Positions 1 through 8,585 of a stretch of DNA of 64,000 bases are shown here, one piece after another (positions within the stretch are counted from its first letter, which is position 1; each line of letters begins with the position of its first letter). The stretch comes from Pseudoramibacter faecis (lineage in GTDB: Bacteria; Bacillota; Clostridia; Eubacteriales; Eubacteriaceae), in assembly GCF_036289405.1 (NCBI RefSeq), contig NZ_JAYFFI010000002.1:62001-126000 (forward strand), given 5' to 3'. Position numbers and translations under genes: made by a program. The notes beneath the pieces are model-generated. The model worked only from the letters and a program-made list of their open reading frames with translations, searched no databases and was not told where the DNA came from.

Positions 1-1
1 G

Positions 2-1321
2 CCGGTGTTCGGCCTGACGATGTACGCCCTGGCCGGCCGGGTGAACGTAACCCGGCGCATGCGCCTGCGCCACGAGGTGATCAACCAAAAGCTCAACCCG
101 ATGCTGGTCCAGGACGCCGCCGTCGCCGACCGCCTGCGAAAGGAAGACCGCGCCCTCGCCAATATCAGTCACTACATCCGTCACTACGGCCCCCATCCGG
201 TGTATGACAACACGGACGTCGTCTTCTATGGCGACGCGGCCGAGGCGCTGGCCGCCCAGAAGGAGGCCCTGCGCCACGCCCGGGATTTTATCTTCATGGA
301 ATATTACGCCATCGAGGACGACCAGGCCTTCGCAGAGATCCACGCGATTTTAAAGGCCAAGGCTGCCGAAGGAGTCGAGGTGCGCCTGTTCTACGACGAT
401 TTTGGCAGCATCAGTTTCATCAACCGCGACTTTATCAAGCGCATGGAGGCCGACGGCATCCAATGCCGGGATTTCAACCCGGTGCAGCCTTTCCTCAACG
501 TCTTCATGAACAACCGGGACCATCGCAAGTTCACGGTGATCGACGGTCGCGTGGCCTTCACCGGCGGCTACAACCTCGCCAACGAATACTTTAACATTAC
601 CCACCCCTTCGGCCACTGGAAGGATACTGGCCTGCGGCTGACGGGCACCGCAGTGCGCAGCTTCACCATTTTCTTTTTTGAAATGTGGAACGCCATCCGC
701 GATACGGATTTAAAGCGCGACACCGATTACGCCCGGTATCTGCCAGGGCTGAGCTACACCGCCGCCGAGCGCGGCTACGTCCAACCCTACGCCGACAGCC
801 CCTTAGACGACGAGCGCGTGGGCGAGGATGTATATCTGAACCTCATCAAAAACGCCAAACACTATTTTTATATCACGACCCCTTACCTGATCATCACCGA
901 CGAGATGGTGCACGAGCTGGGGCTGGCCGCCAAACGCGGTGTGGACGTGCGCATCATCACGCCCGGTATCCCGGACAAAAAAGTCGTCTTCCAGATGACG
1001 CGCTCATACTACGCGACGCTGGTGCGCTACGGCGTGCGCATTTTTGAATACACGCCGGGATTCATTCACGCCAAGCAATGCGTCTGCGACGATGAGGCCG
1101 CCACCGTCGGCACCATCAACCTCGATTACCGCAGCCTCTATCTTCATTTTGAGTGCGGGGTGCTGCTGATGAAGGTCGCCGCCATCGCCGATATCAAAAG
1201 CGACTTTGATCGGCTCTTCCCCGTCTGCGAAGAAGTCAGCGCCAAATATCAAAAGACCCGCCTCTCCTTGATCCGCCAGCTCTTCCAGGCAGTGCTGCGG
1301 CTCTTCGCGCCGCTGGTTTAG
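2..1321 (+). CDS. cls: Cardiolipin synthase, 5' end missing
   Basis: Phospholipase-D superfamily enzyme that joins two phosphatidylglycerols (or PG and a second phospholipid) into cardiolipin at the membrane. Two HKD motifs are visible: HRKFTVIDG near bases 520-545 and HAKQCVCDD near 1066-1092, followed by a GTINLDYRS motif. The reading frame is open to the left edge and begins PVFGLTMYALAGR, which matches the end of the N-terminal membrane segments of Cls. The true start therefore lies outside the window and the GTG at base 5 is probably internal. The product ends in a hydrophobic stretch and a TAG stop. A terminator follows, so this is the last gene of its unit. Family assignment is firm; the exact substrate pair is inferred. 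Confidence 0.93.
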   Translation, partial: PVFGLTMYALAGRVNVTRRMRLRHEVINQKLNPMLVQDAAVADRLRKEDRALANISHYIRHYGPHPVYDNTDVVFYGDAAEALAAQKEALRHARDFIFMEYYAIEDDQAFAEIHAILKAKAAEGVEVRLFYDDFGSISFINRDFIKRMEADGIQCRDFNPVQPFLNVFMNNRDHRKFTVIDGRVAFTGGYNLANEYFNITHPFGHWKDTGLRLTGTAVRSFTIFFFEMWNAIRDTDLKRDTDYARYLPGLSYTAAERGYVQPYADSPLDDERVGEDVYLNLIKNAKHYFYITTPYLIITDEMVHELGLAAKRGVDVRIITPGIPDKKVVFQMTRSYYATLVRYGVRIFEYTPGFIHAKQCVCDDEAATVGTINLDYRSLYLHFECGVLLMKVAAIADIKSDFDRLFPVCEEVSAKYQKTRLSLIRQLFQAVLRLFAPLV

Positions 1322-1337
1322 CCATTCACTAAAAAAG

Positions 1338-1362
1338 CCGAAGCAGAAGCTTCGGTTTTTTT
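1338..1362. terminator. Bidirectional intrinsic terminator between cls and plsY
   Basis: Stem CCGAAGC, loop AGAA, stem GCTTCGG, flanked by six A on the left and seven T on the right, so it can serve both converging genes. It overlaps the stop codon of plsY on the opposite strand. Confidence 0.85.
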
Positions 1363-1996
1363 AATGCGTTTTTCGCCGGGAGGCCCGCCGTCGAAGCTCC
1401 GCCCGGAGTTTCGACGCCGCATCGATCGGCGTCTCCTCGCCGCGGCGCATCCGACGAAACCCGCCGCCGTTTTTCGCGAGCATCAGCAGCGTGAAGGCCA
1501 CCGCAATCCCGCCGATCGCCGTCCCGCCGAAGCAAAACGCCGGCGCGACGAAAGCCGCCGGGAGCACCACCGCCCCAACGCACAGATAGTGGCTGACGAT
1601 CACGGCCAGCGCCGCGAGTCCCAGAGCCAGAACCCCCCAGCCGGGCCGCATGAGCACCACCGCCGCCCCGGTAACCGCCACGCCCTTGCCGCCGCGAAAG
1701 CGATGCCAAAAGGGAAAATCGTGGCCGAGCACCGCCCCCAGACCGACCCATGCTGTCGCCGTGAGACCGCCGCCCGGGAAAATCATCGCCGCCGTCAGTC
1801 TGGCCGCCGCCACCTTGGCCAGATCTCCGGCGAGGGTCGCAAGCCCAGGCCCCAGGCCCCAAAGGGCCATCACGTTGGCCATGCCCGGATTCCCGGAGCC
1901 CGCTTCGAAAATCGACACGCTCCGGCGCCGCGCGACCCATGCCGCTGTGAGCAAACACCCCCAACCATAGCCGATCATCAAACAGATCCCGCGCAT
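1361..1996 (-). CDS. plsY: Glycerol-3-phosphate acyltransferase PlsY
   Basis: Integral membrane enzyme that moves an acyl group from acyl-phosphate to glycerol-3-phosphate, the first step of phospholipid synthesis. The 211-residue product has the usual PlsY length, several hydrophobic helices and the family motifs GSGNPGMANV (usually GSGNPGATN), GHDFPFWHRFRGGKGVA and a later SHY. The ATG at 1996 is preceded by GGGAGG. A TATAAT-like -10 lies on the same strand at 2037-2032. The C-terminus is unusually arginine-rich. Convergent with cls, so two phospholipid genes lie side by side but are not co-transcribed. Confidence in function is high. Confidence 0.88.
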   Translation of the reverse strand: MRGICLMIGYGWGCLLTAAWVARRRSVSIFEAGSGNPGMANVMALWGLGPGLATLAGDLAKVAAARLTAAMIFPGGGLTATAWVGLGAVLGHDFPFWHRFRGGKGVAVTGAAVVLMRPGWGVLALGLAALAVIVSHYLCVGAVVLPAAFVAPAFCFGGTAIGGIAVAFTLLMLAKNGGGFRRMRRGEETPIDAASKLRAELRRRASRRKTH

Positions 1997-2088
1997 GATC
2001 CCGCCTCCCTTCGCTTCACAGGATTTTTATTATTATAACATTCGCCGCAAGGTGATGCGGACCGCAGCGCCCGTCGCAGATAATTTAC

Positions 2089-2117
2089 TTGACACTTTTT
2101 CGGACGACCGATACACT
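2089..2117 (+). promoter_or_regulatory. Sigma-A promoter of the AI-2E family gene
   Basis: TTGACA (2089-2094), 17-base spacer, TACACT (2112-2117). The SD AGAGG at 2143-2147 and the ATG at 2153 follow at normal distances. Confidence 0.85.
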
Positions 2118-2152
2118 GAAATCATCCCACAAAACCACGCCAAGAGGTGCTC

Positions 2153-3517
2153 ATGAAACTCAAACCGAATAAAAACCAACTCACCTGGGGGCTGACCGCC
2201 TTTCTCGTTTTTCTCGCGACTTTCGCCGTTTATTATCTCGTCTTCCACGCCGGACAATTCACCGACAGCCTGCAGAAGATCGGCCGCACCATGATGCCCA
2301 TCACCTTCGGCATCATCATCGCCTTCATCATGACGCCGGTGCTCAACTTCGTCGAGGGGCGATGGCTGATGCCTCTATTCGAAAGACGCGGCCGCGATGT
2401 CGCCGGGCCCGGCTTCACCAGGGACCGACGCCGCATGCGCAGTCTCTCGGTGCTTATCACCATGTGTTTCCTGTTGCTCTGCCTTTACGCGCTGACGATG
2501 ATCGTGGTGCCCCAGCTTTTTGCCAGCCTCAACCAATTCTTCATCCAGGTTCCAGCCTATGTTAACAACGTCAACACCTGGATCTCCCGGCTGCCGGGAA
2601 ACCAGCCAATGTTTCGAAATTGGCTCAACGCCGCCTGGAATACCTCGTCCGCCCAGCTAACCAAGCTTATCAAAACCAGAGTTCTGCCCAATATGGGCAC
2701 CATCCTCCAAACACTGACCACCCAGTTGGTCGGCGCGGTTCGCGTCTTCTTTAACTTGATCGTCGGACTCATCGTGGCCATTTATCTGCTGGCCTCCAAG
2801 GAGACCTTCTGCGCCCAGGGCAAAAAAATCGCCTATGCGCTGTTTCGCCCCAATACCGCCAACGAAGTGGTCAGTGCTTTTCGCTTTATCAACGCAACCT
2901 TCAACGGATTTATCAGCGGCAAGATCATCGATTCGGCCATCATCGGCGTGCTCTGCTTCATCGGCACCTCCATCATCGGCACGCCCTATCCGGTGCTCGT
3001 CTCGGTAATCGTCGGCGTCACCAATATCATCCCCTTCTTCGGCCCCTATATCGGCGCCATCATCGGCGGGGTTCTCATTCTGTTGATTCAGCCGCTTCAG
3101 GCCTTGTATTTTGTGCTCTTTGTGATCATCCTCCAGCAATTCGACGGCAATGTCCTCGGGCCGAAGATCCTCGGCGACTCCACCGGGCTCTCGAGCTTCT
3201 GGGTGATTTTCGCCATCATGATCTTCGGCGGCCTCTTCGGCGTACTGGGCTGGGTGATCGGCGTGCCGCTGTTCGCCGTGATTTATGCCTTCGCCCGCCG
3301 CGTCATCAACCACTTTCTGAAAAAACGCCGCCTCCCTACCGACACGGCCGACTATTACGATGCCGCCTATCTCGAGGGGGGCGAACTCAAAAGCCGGCGG
3401 GATCCGGCCAACACCCGCTTCCGCGCGCAGCCGGACAGCGCCGGATGGCGGCGTCTCTTTAAGCGCAAGCCGACCGCGCCAGATAACGATAAAAACGACG
3501 GAACTCCCGAAAATTAG
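2153..3517 (+). CDS. AI-2E family transporter (PerM/YtvI type)
   Basis: Polytopic membrane protein of the AI-2E exporter superfamily (former UPF0118/DUF20). Known members include an autoinducer-2 exporter and Na+/H+ antiporters, so the substrate is open. Seen here: hydrophobic segments near the N-terminus (residues about 12-35 and 45-65), a long middle domain, a cluster of helices after residue 220, a glycine-rich stretch reading IIPFFGPYIGAIIGG, and a charged tail. At 454 residues it is slightly longer than usual because of that tail. ATG 2153 is chosen over the GTG at 2147, which is part of the SD. Single-gene unit with its own promoter and terminator. Confidence 0.88.
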   Translation: MKLKPNKNQLTWGLTAFLVFLATFAVYYLVFHAGQFTDSLQKIGRTMMPITFGIIIAFIMTPVLNFVEGRWLMPLFERRGRDVAGPGFTRDRRRMRSLSVLITMCFLLLCLYALTMIVVPQLFASLNQFFIQVPAYVNNVNTWISRLPGNQPMFRNWLNAAWNTSSAQLTKLIKTRVLPNMGTILQTLTTQLVGAVRVFFNLIVGLIVAIYLLASKETFCAQGKKIAYALFRPNTANEVVSAFRFINATFNGFISGKIIDSAIIGVLCFIGTSIIGTPYPVLVSVIVGVTNIIPFFGPYIGAIIGGVLILLIQPLQALYFVLFVIILQQFDGNVLGPKILGDSTGLSSFWVIFAIMIFGGLFGVLGWVIGVPLFAVIYAFARRVINHFLKKRRLPTDTADYYDAAYLEGGELKSRRDPANTRFRAQPDSAGWRRLFKRKPTAPDNDKNDGTPEN

Positions 3518-3528
3518 TCATCAAAAAA

Positions 3529-3550
3529 CCGCTGCTGCAGCGGTCTTTTT
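3529..3550. terminator. Intrinsic terminator
   Basis: Stem CCGCTG, loop CTG, stem CAGCGG followed by TCTTTTT and preceded by six A. It can stop transcription from both the AI-2E family gene and larE. Confidence 0.82.
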
Positions 3551-3561
3551 AACGGCACGGT

Positions 3562-4392
3562 TTACTGTCTTTGATCCGCGCCGAGCGTCTCGTTCATGCT
3601 GCCGGTGCGATAGCCCATCAGGTCCACCGTCACATAACGAAATCCCAGAGACCTAAAGGCGGCGTTAACAGCTTCCCGATTCTCGAAAATCGTCGCCATT
3701 TCGCCGGCCGGCAGCTCAATGCGGGCGATATAATCCCGCTCCCCGTGAATGCGCACCCGCATCTGGCGATAGCCCAAATCGATAAGCAGCTGCTCCGCTT
3801 TGTCAACCATCGCGAGCTTTTCCTCGGTGATTTTCTCTCCGTAAGCAAAGCGGGACGCCAAGCACGCATAGGACGGCTTATCCCAGGTGGGCAGGCCCAG
3901 CTCCCTAGAAATCGCGCGGATATCGTCCTTCGTGAGCCCGGCCTTCCGCAGGGGGCTGACAACGGCGAGCTCCGCCACCGCCTGCATCCCCGGACGGTAG
4001 TCGCCCAAATCGTCGAGATTCGATCCCTCGGCCACCGATGCAAAACCGCCCGCCGCTGCGATTTTCAGAATCTCCGAAAAGTTGTTCTTCTTACACCAAT
4101 AGCAGCGGTCTGGCGGATTGTCCGCAAATCCGGCCAGCGCCAGGGCATCCACCCGGCACACGATCTGGCGAATGCCCTGCGCCTTGCAAAAATCCGCCGC
4201 CTCCTGCATCTCCCGCGGGGGCACGATGTCTGCCTGCACCGTCACGCCGGCGGCCGCATCGCCTAAAACATCGTGGGCCACCTTGAGCAGCAGCGTCGAG
4301 TCCACGCCGCCGGAAAACGCCACCGCCACCGATCCCAGCGCTCGGATATTCTCCTGAAGCGCCCGGTATTTTTGTTCTAAAATCGCCTGCAT
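3562..4392 (-). CDS. larE: ATP-dependent sulfur transferase LarE
   Basis: LarE activates the carboxylate of the nickel-pincer nucleotide precursor with ATP and inserts sulfur, building the cofactor of lactate racemase and related racemases. The PP-loop SGGVDS is at residues 27-32. Further conserved blocks are RCYWCKK, EGSNLDD and KPSYACLASRFAYGEKI, and the length of 276 is typical. No larB, larC or racemase gene is next to it, so partners must lie elsewhere. The leader contains a 9-base tandem repeat, and an extended -10 (TGcTATAAT) lies upstream. Family is clear from the motifs; the role in this cell is inferred. Confidence 0.9.
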   Translation of the reverse strand: MQAILEQKYRALQENIRALGSVAVAFSGGVDSTLLLKVAHDVLGDAAAGVTVQADIVPPREMQEAADFCKAQGIRQIVCRVDALALAGFADNPPDRCYWCKKNNFSEILKIAAAGGFASVAEGSNLDDLGDYRPGMQAVAELAVVSPLRKAGLTKDDIRAISRELGLPTWDKPSYACLASRFAYGEKITEEKLAMVDKAEQLLIDLGYRQMRVRIHGERDYIARIELPAGEMATIFENREAVNAAFRSLGFRYVTVDLMGYRTGSMNETLGADQRQ

Positions 4393-4411
4393 GCCAACCC
4401 TCTTTTCTTTT

Positions 4412-4447
4412 CTGATGATTCTGATGATTCTGATGATTCTGATCGTT
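4412..4447. repeat. Tandem 9-bp repeat in the larE leader
   Basis: Three exact copies of CTGATGATT (4412-4438) followed by one degenerate copy, CTGATCGTT. It lies between the larE -10 element and the larE start codon, so it would be transcribed as leader RNA. Likely slippage-prone. Confidence 0.8.
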
Positions 4448-4472
4448 CAAATGATTTTTAGTCCGTTGGCTT

Positions 4473-4482
4473 ATTATAGCAC
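4473..4482 (-). promoter_or_regulatory. Extended -10 element of larE
   Basis: The minus strand reads TGTGCTATAAT (TATAAT at 4478-4473), an extended -10 with a TG one base upstream. No good -35 was found. The same TGcTATAAT form recurs before the PocR/AraC gene and the UDP-glucose dehydrogenase homologue. Confidence 0.6.
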
Positions 4483-4575
4483 AGGCCCCGTCCAAAGCGA
4501 AAAGCCGACGCCCGTTCCCCTCTCCCTTTTTCGTGACCGGCTGGTTTTTGCTGATTTTTTTAAGAAAGGATTCCC

Positions 4576-5391
4576 ATGACCGCCGCATTTCACAGCACTC
4601 GCTCCCTGGCTCCCCTCATGCCTTTTTTGGGCGACGGCGCCCCGACCGACCGCCTCTTCTGGTTCGAGCAGCTGCCCTCCACCAACGATTTTCTCAAGCA
4701 GCACGCACTGCGCCTGTCCCACGGCACCATCGCCGTCGCCGATGCCCAGAGCGCCGGCCGAGGCCGACGGGGGCGGGACTTTTTCTCCCCGCCGAACAGC
4801 GGCCTTTATCTTTCGGTGCTCTACCGCCCGGCCAAGCGCTCCGCGCTTGCGTCCTTCGTCACGATGGGGGCCTGCGTGGCTGCGGCCCGGGCCGTCGCCG
4901 ACGCATCGGGCAGCTATCCGGACATCAAGTGGGTGAACGATCTTTACCGCGACGGCCGGAAAATCGCCGGCATTCTCACCGAGGCCGGACTGGGGCACAG
5001 CGACCCGACGGCGGATTTTCTCGTGGTGGGCGTCGGCCTCAACCTCTTTCGTCCTGCAGAGGGCTTCCCGGCGACCATCGCGGATCTGGCCGGGGCCGTC
5101 AGCGACGATGCCCCGCCGGCGAAGGGCGACAGCCCTCTCAAGCTGCGCCTGCTCGCCGCGCTCATCCGCGAGCTCACCGCCCTCGGGGAAGCCGACGGCC
5201 CCGCCGCCTATATCGGCGACTACCGAGCGCACTCCATGCTCATCGGCAAGCGCGTCACGCTTTCCGGCGCGGGGCTTAAACTTTCGGGGACAGTCCTCGG
5301 GTTTAACGACCTCGGCCATCTGCTTCTAACCGATGCCGCCGGCCGGAAGCATACCATCGCATCTGGAGAAATTTCACTGATATTGGCATAA
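4576..5391 (+). CDS. birA: Biotin--[acetyl-CoA-carboxylase] ligase, monofunctional
   Basis: Makes biotinyl-5'-AMP and attaches biotin to the lysine of biotin carboxyl carrier domains. The biotin/ATP loop GRGRRGR is at residues 61-67 and the catalytic KWVNDL block near residues 118-123, followed by GRKIAGIL. The C-terminal small domain (GKRVTL to the end) is present. At 271 residues it lacks the N-terminal helix-turn-helix of E. coli-type BirA, so it should not repress biotin genes itself. SD AAGAAAGGA precedes the ATG. Stands alone between larE (divergent) and a pseudogene. Confidence 0.92.
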   Translation: MTAAFHSTRSLAPLMPFLGDGAPTDRLFWFEQLPSTNDFLKQHALRLSHGTIAVADAQSAGRGRRGRDFFSPPNSGLYLSVLYRPAKRSALASFVTMGACVAAARAVADASGSYPDIKWVNDLYRDGRKIAGILTEAGLGHSDPTADFLVVGVGLNLFRPAEGFPATIADLAGAVSDDAPPAKGDSPLKLRLLAALIRELTALGEADGPAAYIGDYRAHSMLIGKRVTLSGAGLKLSGTVLGFNDLGHLLLTDAAGRKHTIASGEISLILA

Positions 5392-5424
5392 AATTGTCAT
5401 GGCCGCGCGGCCTGCGGCGTTTGT

Positions 5425-5432
5425 GATAGAAT
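5425..5432 (+). promoter_or_regulatory. Extended -10 upstream of the glutamate-synthase-like pseudogene
   Basis: TGATAGAAT-type element (TAGAAT at 5427-5432) with a TG just upstream. It lies about 70 bases before the retained start codon at 5501. No convincing -35. Confidence 0.45.
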
Positions 5433-5500
5433 GAAGGCATCGGGCACAGATCGCCCGGTGCTTGATTTTAATTCCAAGTTTCACCCGCAAAGGAGCGCTT

Positions 5501-6130
5501 ATGACTACTGAAAATCCGAATCCGAACACCCCCCGGCACCACGTCAAGGGCCGCCGCATGCTGCGCACCGTCGAGTAAATGGCGGCAACCGGCAAATCCG
5601 CCATCGCCGCGATGGAAACGAGCCTGTCCCTGCCCAGCCGGGACGACAGCCCGCTGCTCGGTGCTCAGCTCGGCACCTTCCCGCTGCCGCCGTCCGCTGC
5701 GACGTGCAAAACGCCGCCGGTCAATTCGTTTACGAAGTCACGCCGGACAGCGAGGTCTCCGACTCTTTCCTGCAAAAATGCGGCGCCGTCGAAATCAAGA
5801 TCGGCCAGGCCACTAAACCGGACACGGCGGTCTTTGCCGACCTTCACGACCGAAACGATGTCAAAAAGCTGGTCACCGAGCTGCGGGAACGCACCGACGG
5901 GCGCCCTGGGTTCGGCTCCGCTCATCGCCGCGGCTCCGGATTATTACCGCGCTTTGCAGAAACAAAACGTCCCCGCCTGCGGCGTCGGCCGCTTCCTGCG
6001 CCTCACCGGCGAAGCGTTCGAGAGCTTTTGCCGCATGATGGGCCGCGCCGACATTCGAGCGCTGAGCACCGCTGATCTGGCGACGGTCAGCCGGGACATT
6101 TCGGACTACACCGAGATTCCCCACGTCTGA
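5501..6130 (+). pseudogene. Decayed FMN-binding glutamate synthase family protein
   Basis: No continuous frame, but three pieces read as parts of one glutamate-synthase-like oxidoreductase. An SD (AAAGGAG) and ATG at 5501 give a short start that hits TAA at 5576. A second frame around 5704-5890 carries CGAVEIKIGQATKPD, which resembles the EIKIGQGAKPG block of the FMN-binding domain. A third frame from about 5910 reads LGSAPLIAAAPDYY and then a tail ending SRDISDYTEIPHV, like the family C-terminus. The central barrel, including the GGTGA-type FMN region, is missing. The family is normally about 500 residues. The promoter, SD and terminator are retained, so the decay seems recent. The family call rests on motif memory, not on a search. 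Confidence 0.65.
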
Positions 6131-6145
6131 GCCAACACCACACAC

Positions 6146-6174
6146 AAAAAAGACGCCTTCCGGCGTCTTTTTTT
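6146..6174. terminator. Bidirectional intrinsic terminator
   Basis: Stem GACGCC, loop TTCC, stem GGCGTC with A-run before and T-run after. Lies between the pseudogene and the converging ABC transporter operon. Confidence 0.85.
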
Positions 6175-6193
6175 GATGCACGAGCACGCCCGT

Positions 6194-6964
6194 TTATTCT
6201 TTATCGGTGATCGAGGCGAGAAAATCTTTGGTGCGCTGGTATCGGGGATGCTCAAAAATCTGCGCCGGTGAGCCGGATTCGAGAATCACGCCGCCGTCCA
6301 TGAAGAGCACCTTGTTCGCCGCGGAACGGGCAAAGCCCATTTCGTGGGTCACGACGATCATCGTCATATTCTCCCGGGCCAGATCCGCCATGACCTGCAG
6401 CACCTCGCCGGTCAGCTCCGGATCGAGGGCCGACGTCGGCTCGTCAAAGAGGAGGATGTCCGGATTCATCATCAGCGCCCGGGCGATGGCCACCCGCTGC
6501 TTCTCCCCGCCGGAAAGCGTCGAAGGCATGGCATCGACGCGCTGACTCAGCCCCACCTTGTCGAGCAGCGCTTCGCAATGTGCTTCCATCTCCGCCTTGG
6601 ATGCGCCCCGGGCCAGACGTGGCGCGAGAAGCAGATTCTTGCGCACCGACAAATGGGGGAAAAGATTGAAATGCTGGAAGACCATGCCCATTTTGGCGAT
6701 GATCTGGCGCACGGCGGCCGGCTGAGCCTGCACGCCGCCTTGCATCAAGGGCTGCCCTTCGATGGCAATGGTGCCGCCGTCGGCCTGTTCCAGATCGATG
6801 AGGCAGCGCAGCAGGGTCGACTTGCCGGAGCCCGACGAGCCGATAATCGCCACCACGTCGCCCCGGTTCACTTCAAAGCCGATATCCTTGAGCACCTGGT
6901 TATCATCGAAGCTTTTGTTCAGGCCGGCGACGCAAATCACCGGCTGCATTTGTTGTTGATCCAT
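6194..6964 (-). CDS. Polar amino acid ABC transporter, ATP-binding protein
   Basis: ATPase of a PAAT-family importer (GlnQ/HisP type). Walker A GSSGSGKST at residues 42-50, Q-loop VFQHFNLFPHL, signature LSGGEKQRVAIARAL, Walker B ILLFDEPTSALDPE and the H-loop VVTHEMGFA are all present. At 256 residues it has the family length. The ATG at 6964 has GGAGG seven bases upstream. It is the last gene of a three-gene operon (binding protein, permease, ATPase) with only 10 bases between permease and ATPase. Substrate is unknown; cystine, glutamine or another polar amino acid are all possible. Confidence 0.93.
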   Translation of the reverse strand: MDQQQMQPVICVAGLNKSFDDNQVLKDIGFEVNRGDVVAIIGSSGSGKSTLLRCLIDLEQADGGTIAIEGQPLMQGGVQAQPAAVRQIIAKMGMVFQHFNLFPHLSVRKNLLLAPRLARGASKAEMEAHCEALLDKVGLSQRVDAMPSTLSGGEKQRVAIARALMMNPDILLFDEPTSALDPELTGEVLQVMADLARENMTMIVVTHEMGFARSAANKVLFMDGGVILESGSPAQIFEHPRYQRTKDFLASITDKE

Positions 6965-6974
6965 GGCGCGCCTC

Positions 6975-7625
6975 CTAAAAATCTGCTTTCTTTTCCAGCT
7001 GTTTGAAAATCAACGTAATCACAAAATTGATGACCAGATAAATCCCGCCGGCGACGATGAACGCGGTGGTGTCCGCGTCGCGCACCACCGCCCCCTTGGC
7101 GTAATACATGATTTCCGGCACGGCAATCGCGGTGACGAGCGCCGTATCCTTCACCAGCACGATGGTCTCGTTGGACACCGACGGCAGGCTCACGCGAATC
7201 ATCTGGGGAATGATGATGTGAAGCATCGTCTGCCCGCGGGTCAGCCCCAGCACCTTGGCCGCCTCGTATTGGCCGTCGTCGATGGCGAGCAGGCCGCCGC
7301 GGAAGATCTCCGCAAAATAGGCCGCATAGTTGAGGGCAAAGGCCACACAGGCCGCGGTGAAGCGGTCGAACATCAAAACCTTGCCGATGCCCGGGATGAA
7401 GGGCAGCCCGAAATACACAAAAAAGAGTTGCAGCAGCAGCGGCGTCCCCCGCAGAATATACACATAGACCTCGGCGACGGCCTTCACCAGCCTCACCCGG
7501 CTGCGCAGCATCATTGTGATGCCAAAGCCCAGCGGCAGCGACACGATCAGGCAAATGGCAAACAAGGAAAGGGTCTTCCCCAGGCCGGCCATGATTGCCG
7601 TCAGCAGCGTTAAAACATAATCCAT
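6975..7625 (-). CDS. Polar amino acid ABC transporter, permease
   Basis: Inner-membrane channel subunit of the HisM/GlnP type. The 216 residues form about five hydrophobic helices. The cytoplasmic coupling loop reads GQYEAAKVLGLTRGQTMLHIIIPQ, the EAA motif that docks on the ATPase, and ILRGTPLLLQLFF is the usual permease signature. SD AGGAG is six bases before the ATG. A single permease gene implies a homodimer. The downstream ATPase follows after 10 bases. An 11-bp hairpin separates it from the upstream binding-protein gene and may lower its expression relative to that gene. Confidence 0.92.
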   Translation of the reverse strand: MDYVLTLLTAIMAGLGKTLSLFAICLIVSLPLGFGITMMLRSRVRLVKAVAEVYVYILRGTPLLLQLFFVYFGLPFIPGIGKVLMFDRFTAACVAFALNYAAYFAEIFRGGLLAIDDGQYEAAKVLGLTRGQTMLHIIIPQMIRVSLPSVSNETIVLVKDTALVTAIAVPEIMYYAKGAVVRDADTTAFIVAGGIYLVINFVITLIFKQLEKKADF

Positions 7626-7669
7626 CCATTTCTCCTGTTGAATGCGACGGCCACGCCGTCAAAACAGCA

Positions 7670-7695
7670 ACAGGCCTCTCCGCAGAGAAGCCTGT
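7670..7695 (-). terminator. Intercistronic hairpin between binding protein and permease
   Basis: On the minus strand: an 11-bp stem starting ACAGGCTTCTC, loop TGCG, and the complementary arm with one G-T pair. No strong U-run follows, so partial termination or 3' protection of the binding-protein message is more likely than full termination. Confidence 0.65.
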
Positions 7696-7727
7696 CCCTT
7701 GTTTTTCCGTTTCGTCCCACAGCGCCG

Positions 7728-8546
7728 TTACTTGGCTGTCCAGTTGTAGATAATATCCTGGCCAAACCACTTTTTAGAAATCTTCGCGGCGGTGCCGTCC
7801 TTCTTCATGTCGTCCAGCGCGCGTTGGATCTTGTCGCGCATTTGGGTGTTGCCCTTCTTCACGGCGACACCGTATTGTTCCGGCGACAGGCTTTCGCCGA
7901 GCACCTTGAAATCGCTCTTGTGCTTGGCGATATAGTAACGCGCCACCACCGAGTCGACCACCATGGCGTCGATGCGCCCGGCATTGAGGTCTTCAAAGGC
8001 CGAAACATTTTCGTCAAACTCGGTGGCCTGACCGCCTTTGATCTTCTTGCCGATGGCATCGTTCATCAGGGCGTCTTCCGCCGAGGAGCCCTTCTGGCAG
8101 CCGACGGTTTTGCCGGCGAGATCCGCCTTGGTCTTAATGCCGGAATCCTTCTTCACCACGATGACCTGATCGTTTTCCAGATAGGGCTTGGTGAAGTCCA
8201 TGGCCTTCTTGCGTTCGTCGGTGATGGACAGGCCGTTCCAGATCGCGTCGATCTTATCGTTCTTCAGTTCCATTTCCTTGGTGTCCCAGTTGATAGCCTG
8301 CACTTTGAACTCCTGACCCATGCGCTTGGCCGTCTCCCGGGCCATGTCGATGTCGAAGCCGACGATTTTATTTTTTTTGTTCCGAAAACCCATCGGCGGA
8401 AAGGTATCGTCCACCCCGATGACAAAGGTCTTGCTGTCGTTTTTCACTTCGGACTTGCTGCTGCTTTTGCTCCCCGAGCCGCAGCCCGCCAGCACAACCA
8501 TGGCCATCGCCGCCGCAAAGGTCACCACTAACCATTTCTTTTTCAT
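7728..8546 (-). CDS. Amino acid ABC transporter substrate-binding lipoprotein
   Basis: Extracytoplasmic binding protein of family 3 (SBP_bac_3). The first 25 residues form a lipoprotein signal with lipobox LAGC, followed by a Ser/Lys-rich linker (GSKSSSKS). The mature part begins FVIGVDDTFPPMGFRNKKNKIVGFDIDMA, which is the typical start of this fold, and contains ARYYIAK and EQYGVAVKKGN blocks. It is first in the operon with its own promoter (8586-8614) and the intercistronic hairpin after it, which fits higher expression than the membrane parts. Ligand cannot be told from sequence alone. Confidence 0.93.
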   Translation of the reverse strand: MKKKWLVVTFAAAMAMVVLAGCGSGSKSSSKSEVKNDSKTFVIGVDDTFPPMGFRNKKNKIVGFDIDMARETAKRMGQEFKVQAINWDTKEMELKNDKIDAIWNGLSITDERKKAMDFTKPYLENDQVIVVKKDSGIKTKADLAGKTVGCQKGSSAEDALMNDAIGKKIKGGQATEFDENVSAFEDLNAGRIDAMVVDSVVARYYIAKHKSDFKVLGESLSPEQYGVAVKKGNTQMRDKIQRALDDMKKDGTAAKISKKWFGQDIIYNWTAK

Positions 8547-8585
8547 GTTTCGCTCTCTCCTTTTCTTTCAGAAAGTTTTAAATTT

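Noticed and set aside
1329..1964. Second minus-strand frame overlapping plsY
   Set aside because: Same span in another frame with Gly/Arg-rich sequence and no membrane helices; the plsY frame carries the family motifs.
4412..4447. Possible CRISPR-like array
   Set aside because: The 9-bp units are directly adjacent with no spacers and no cas genes are near.
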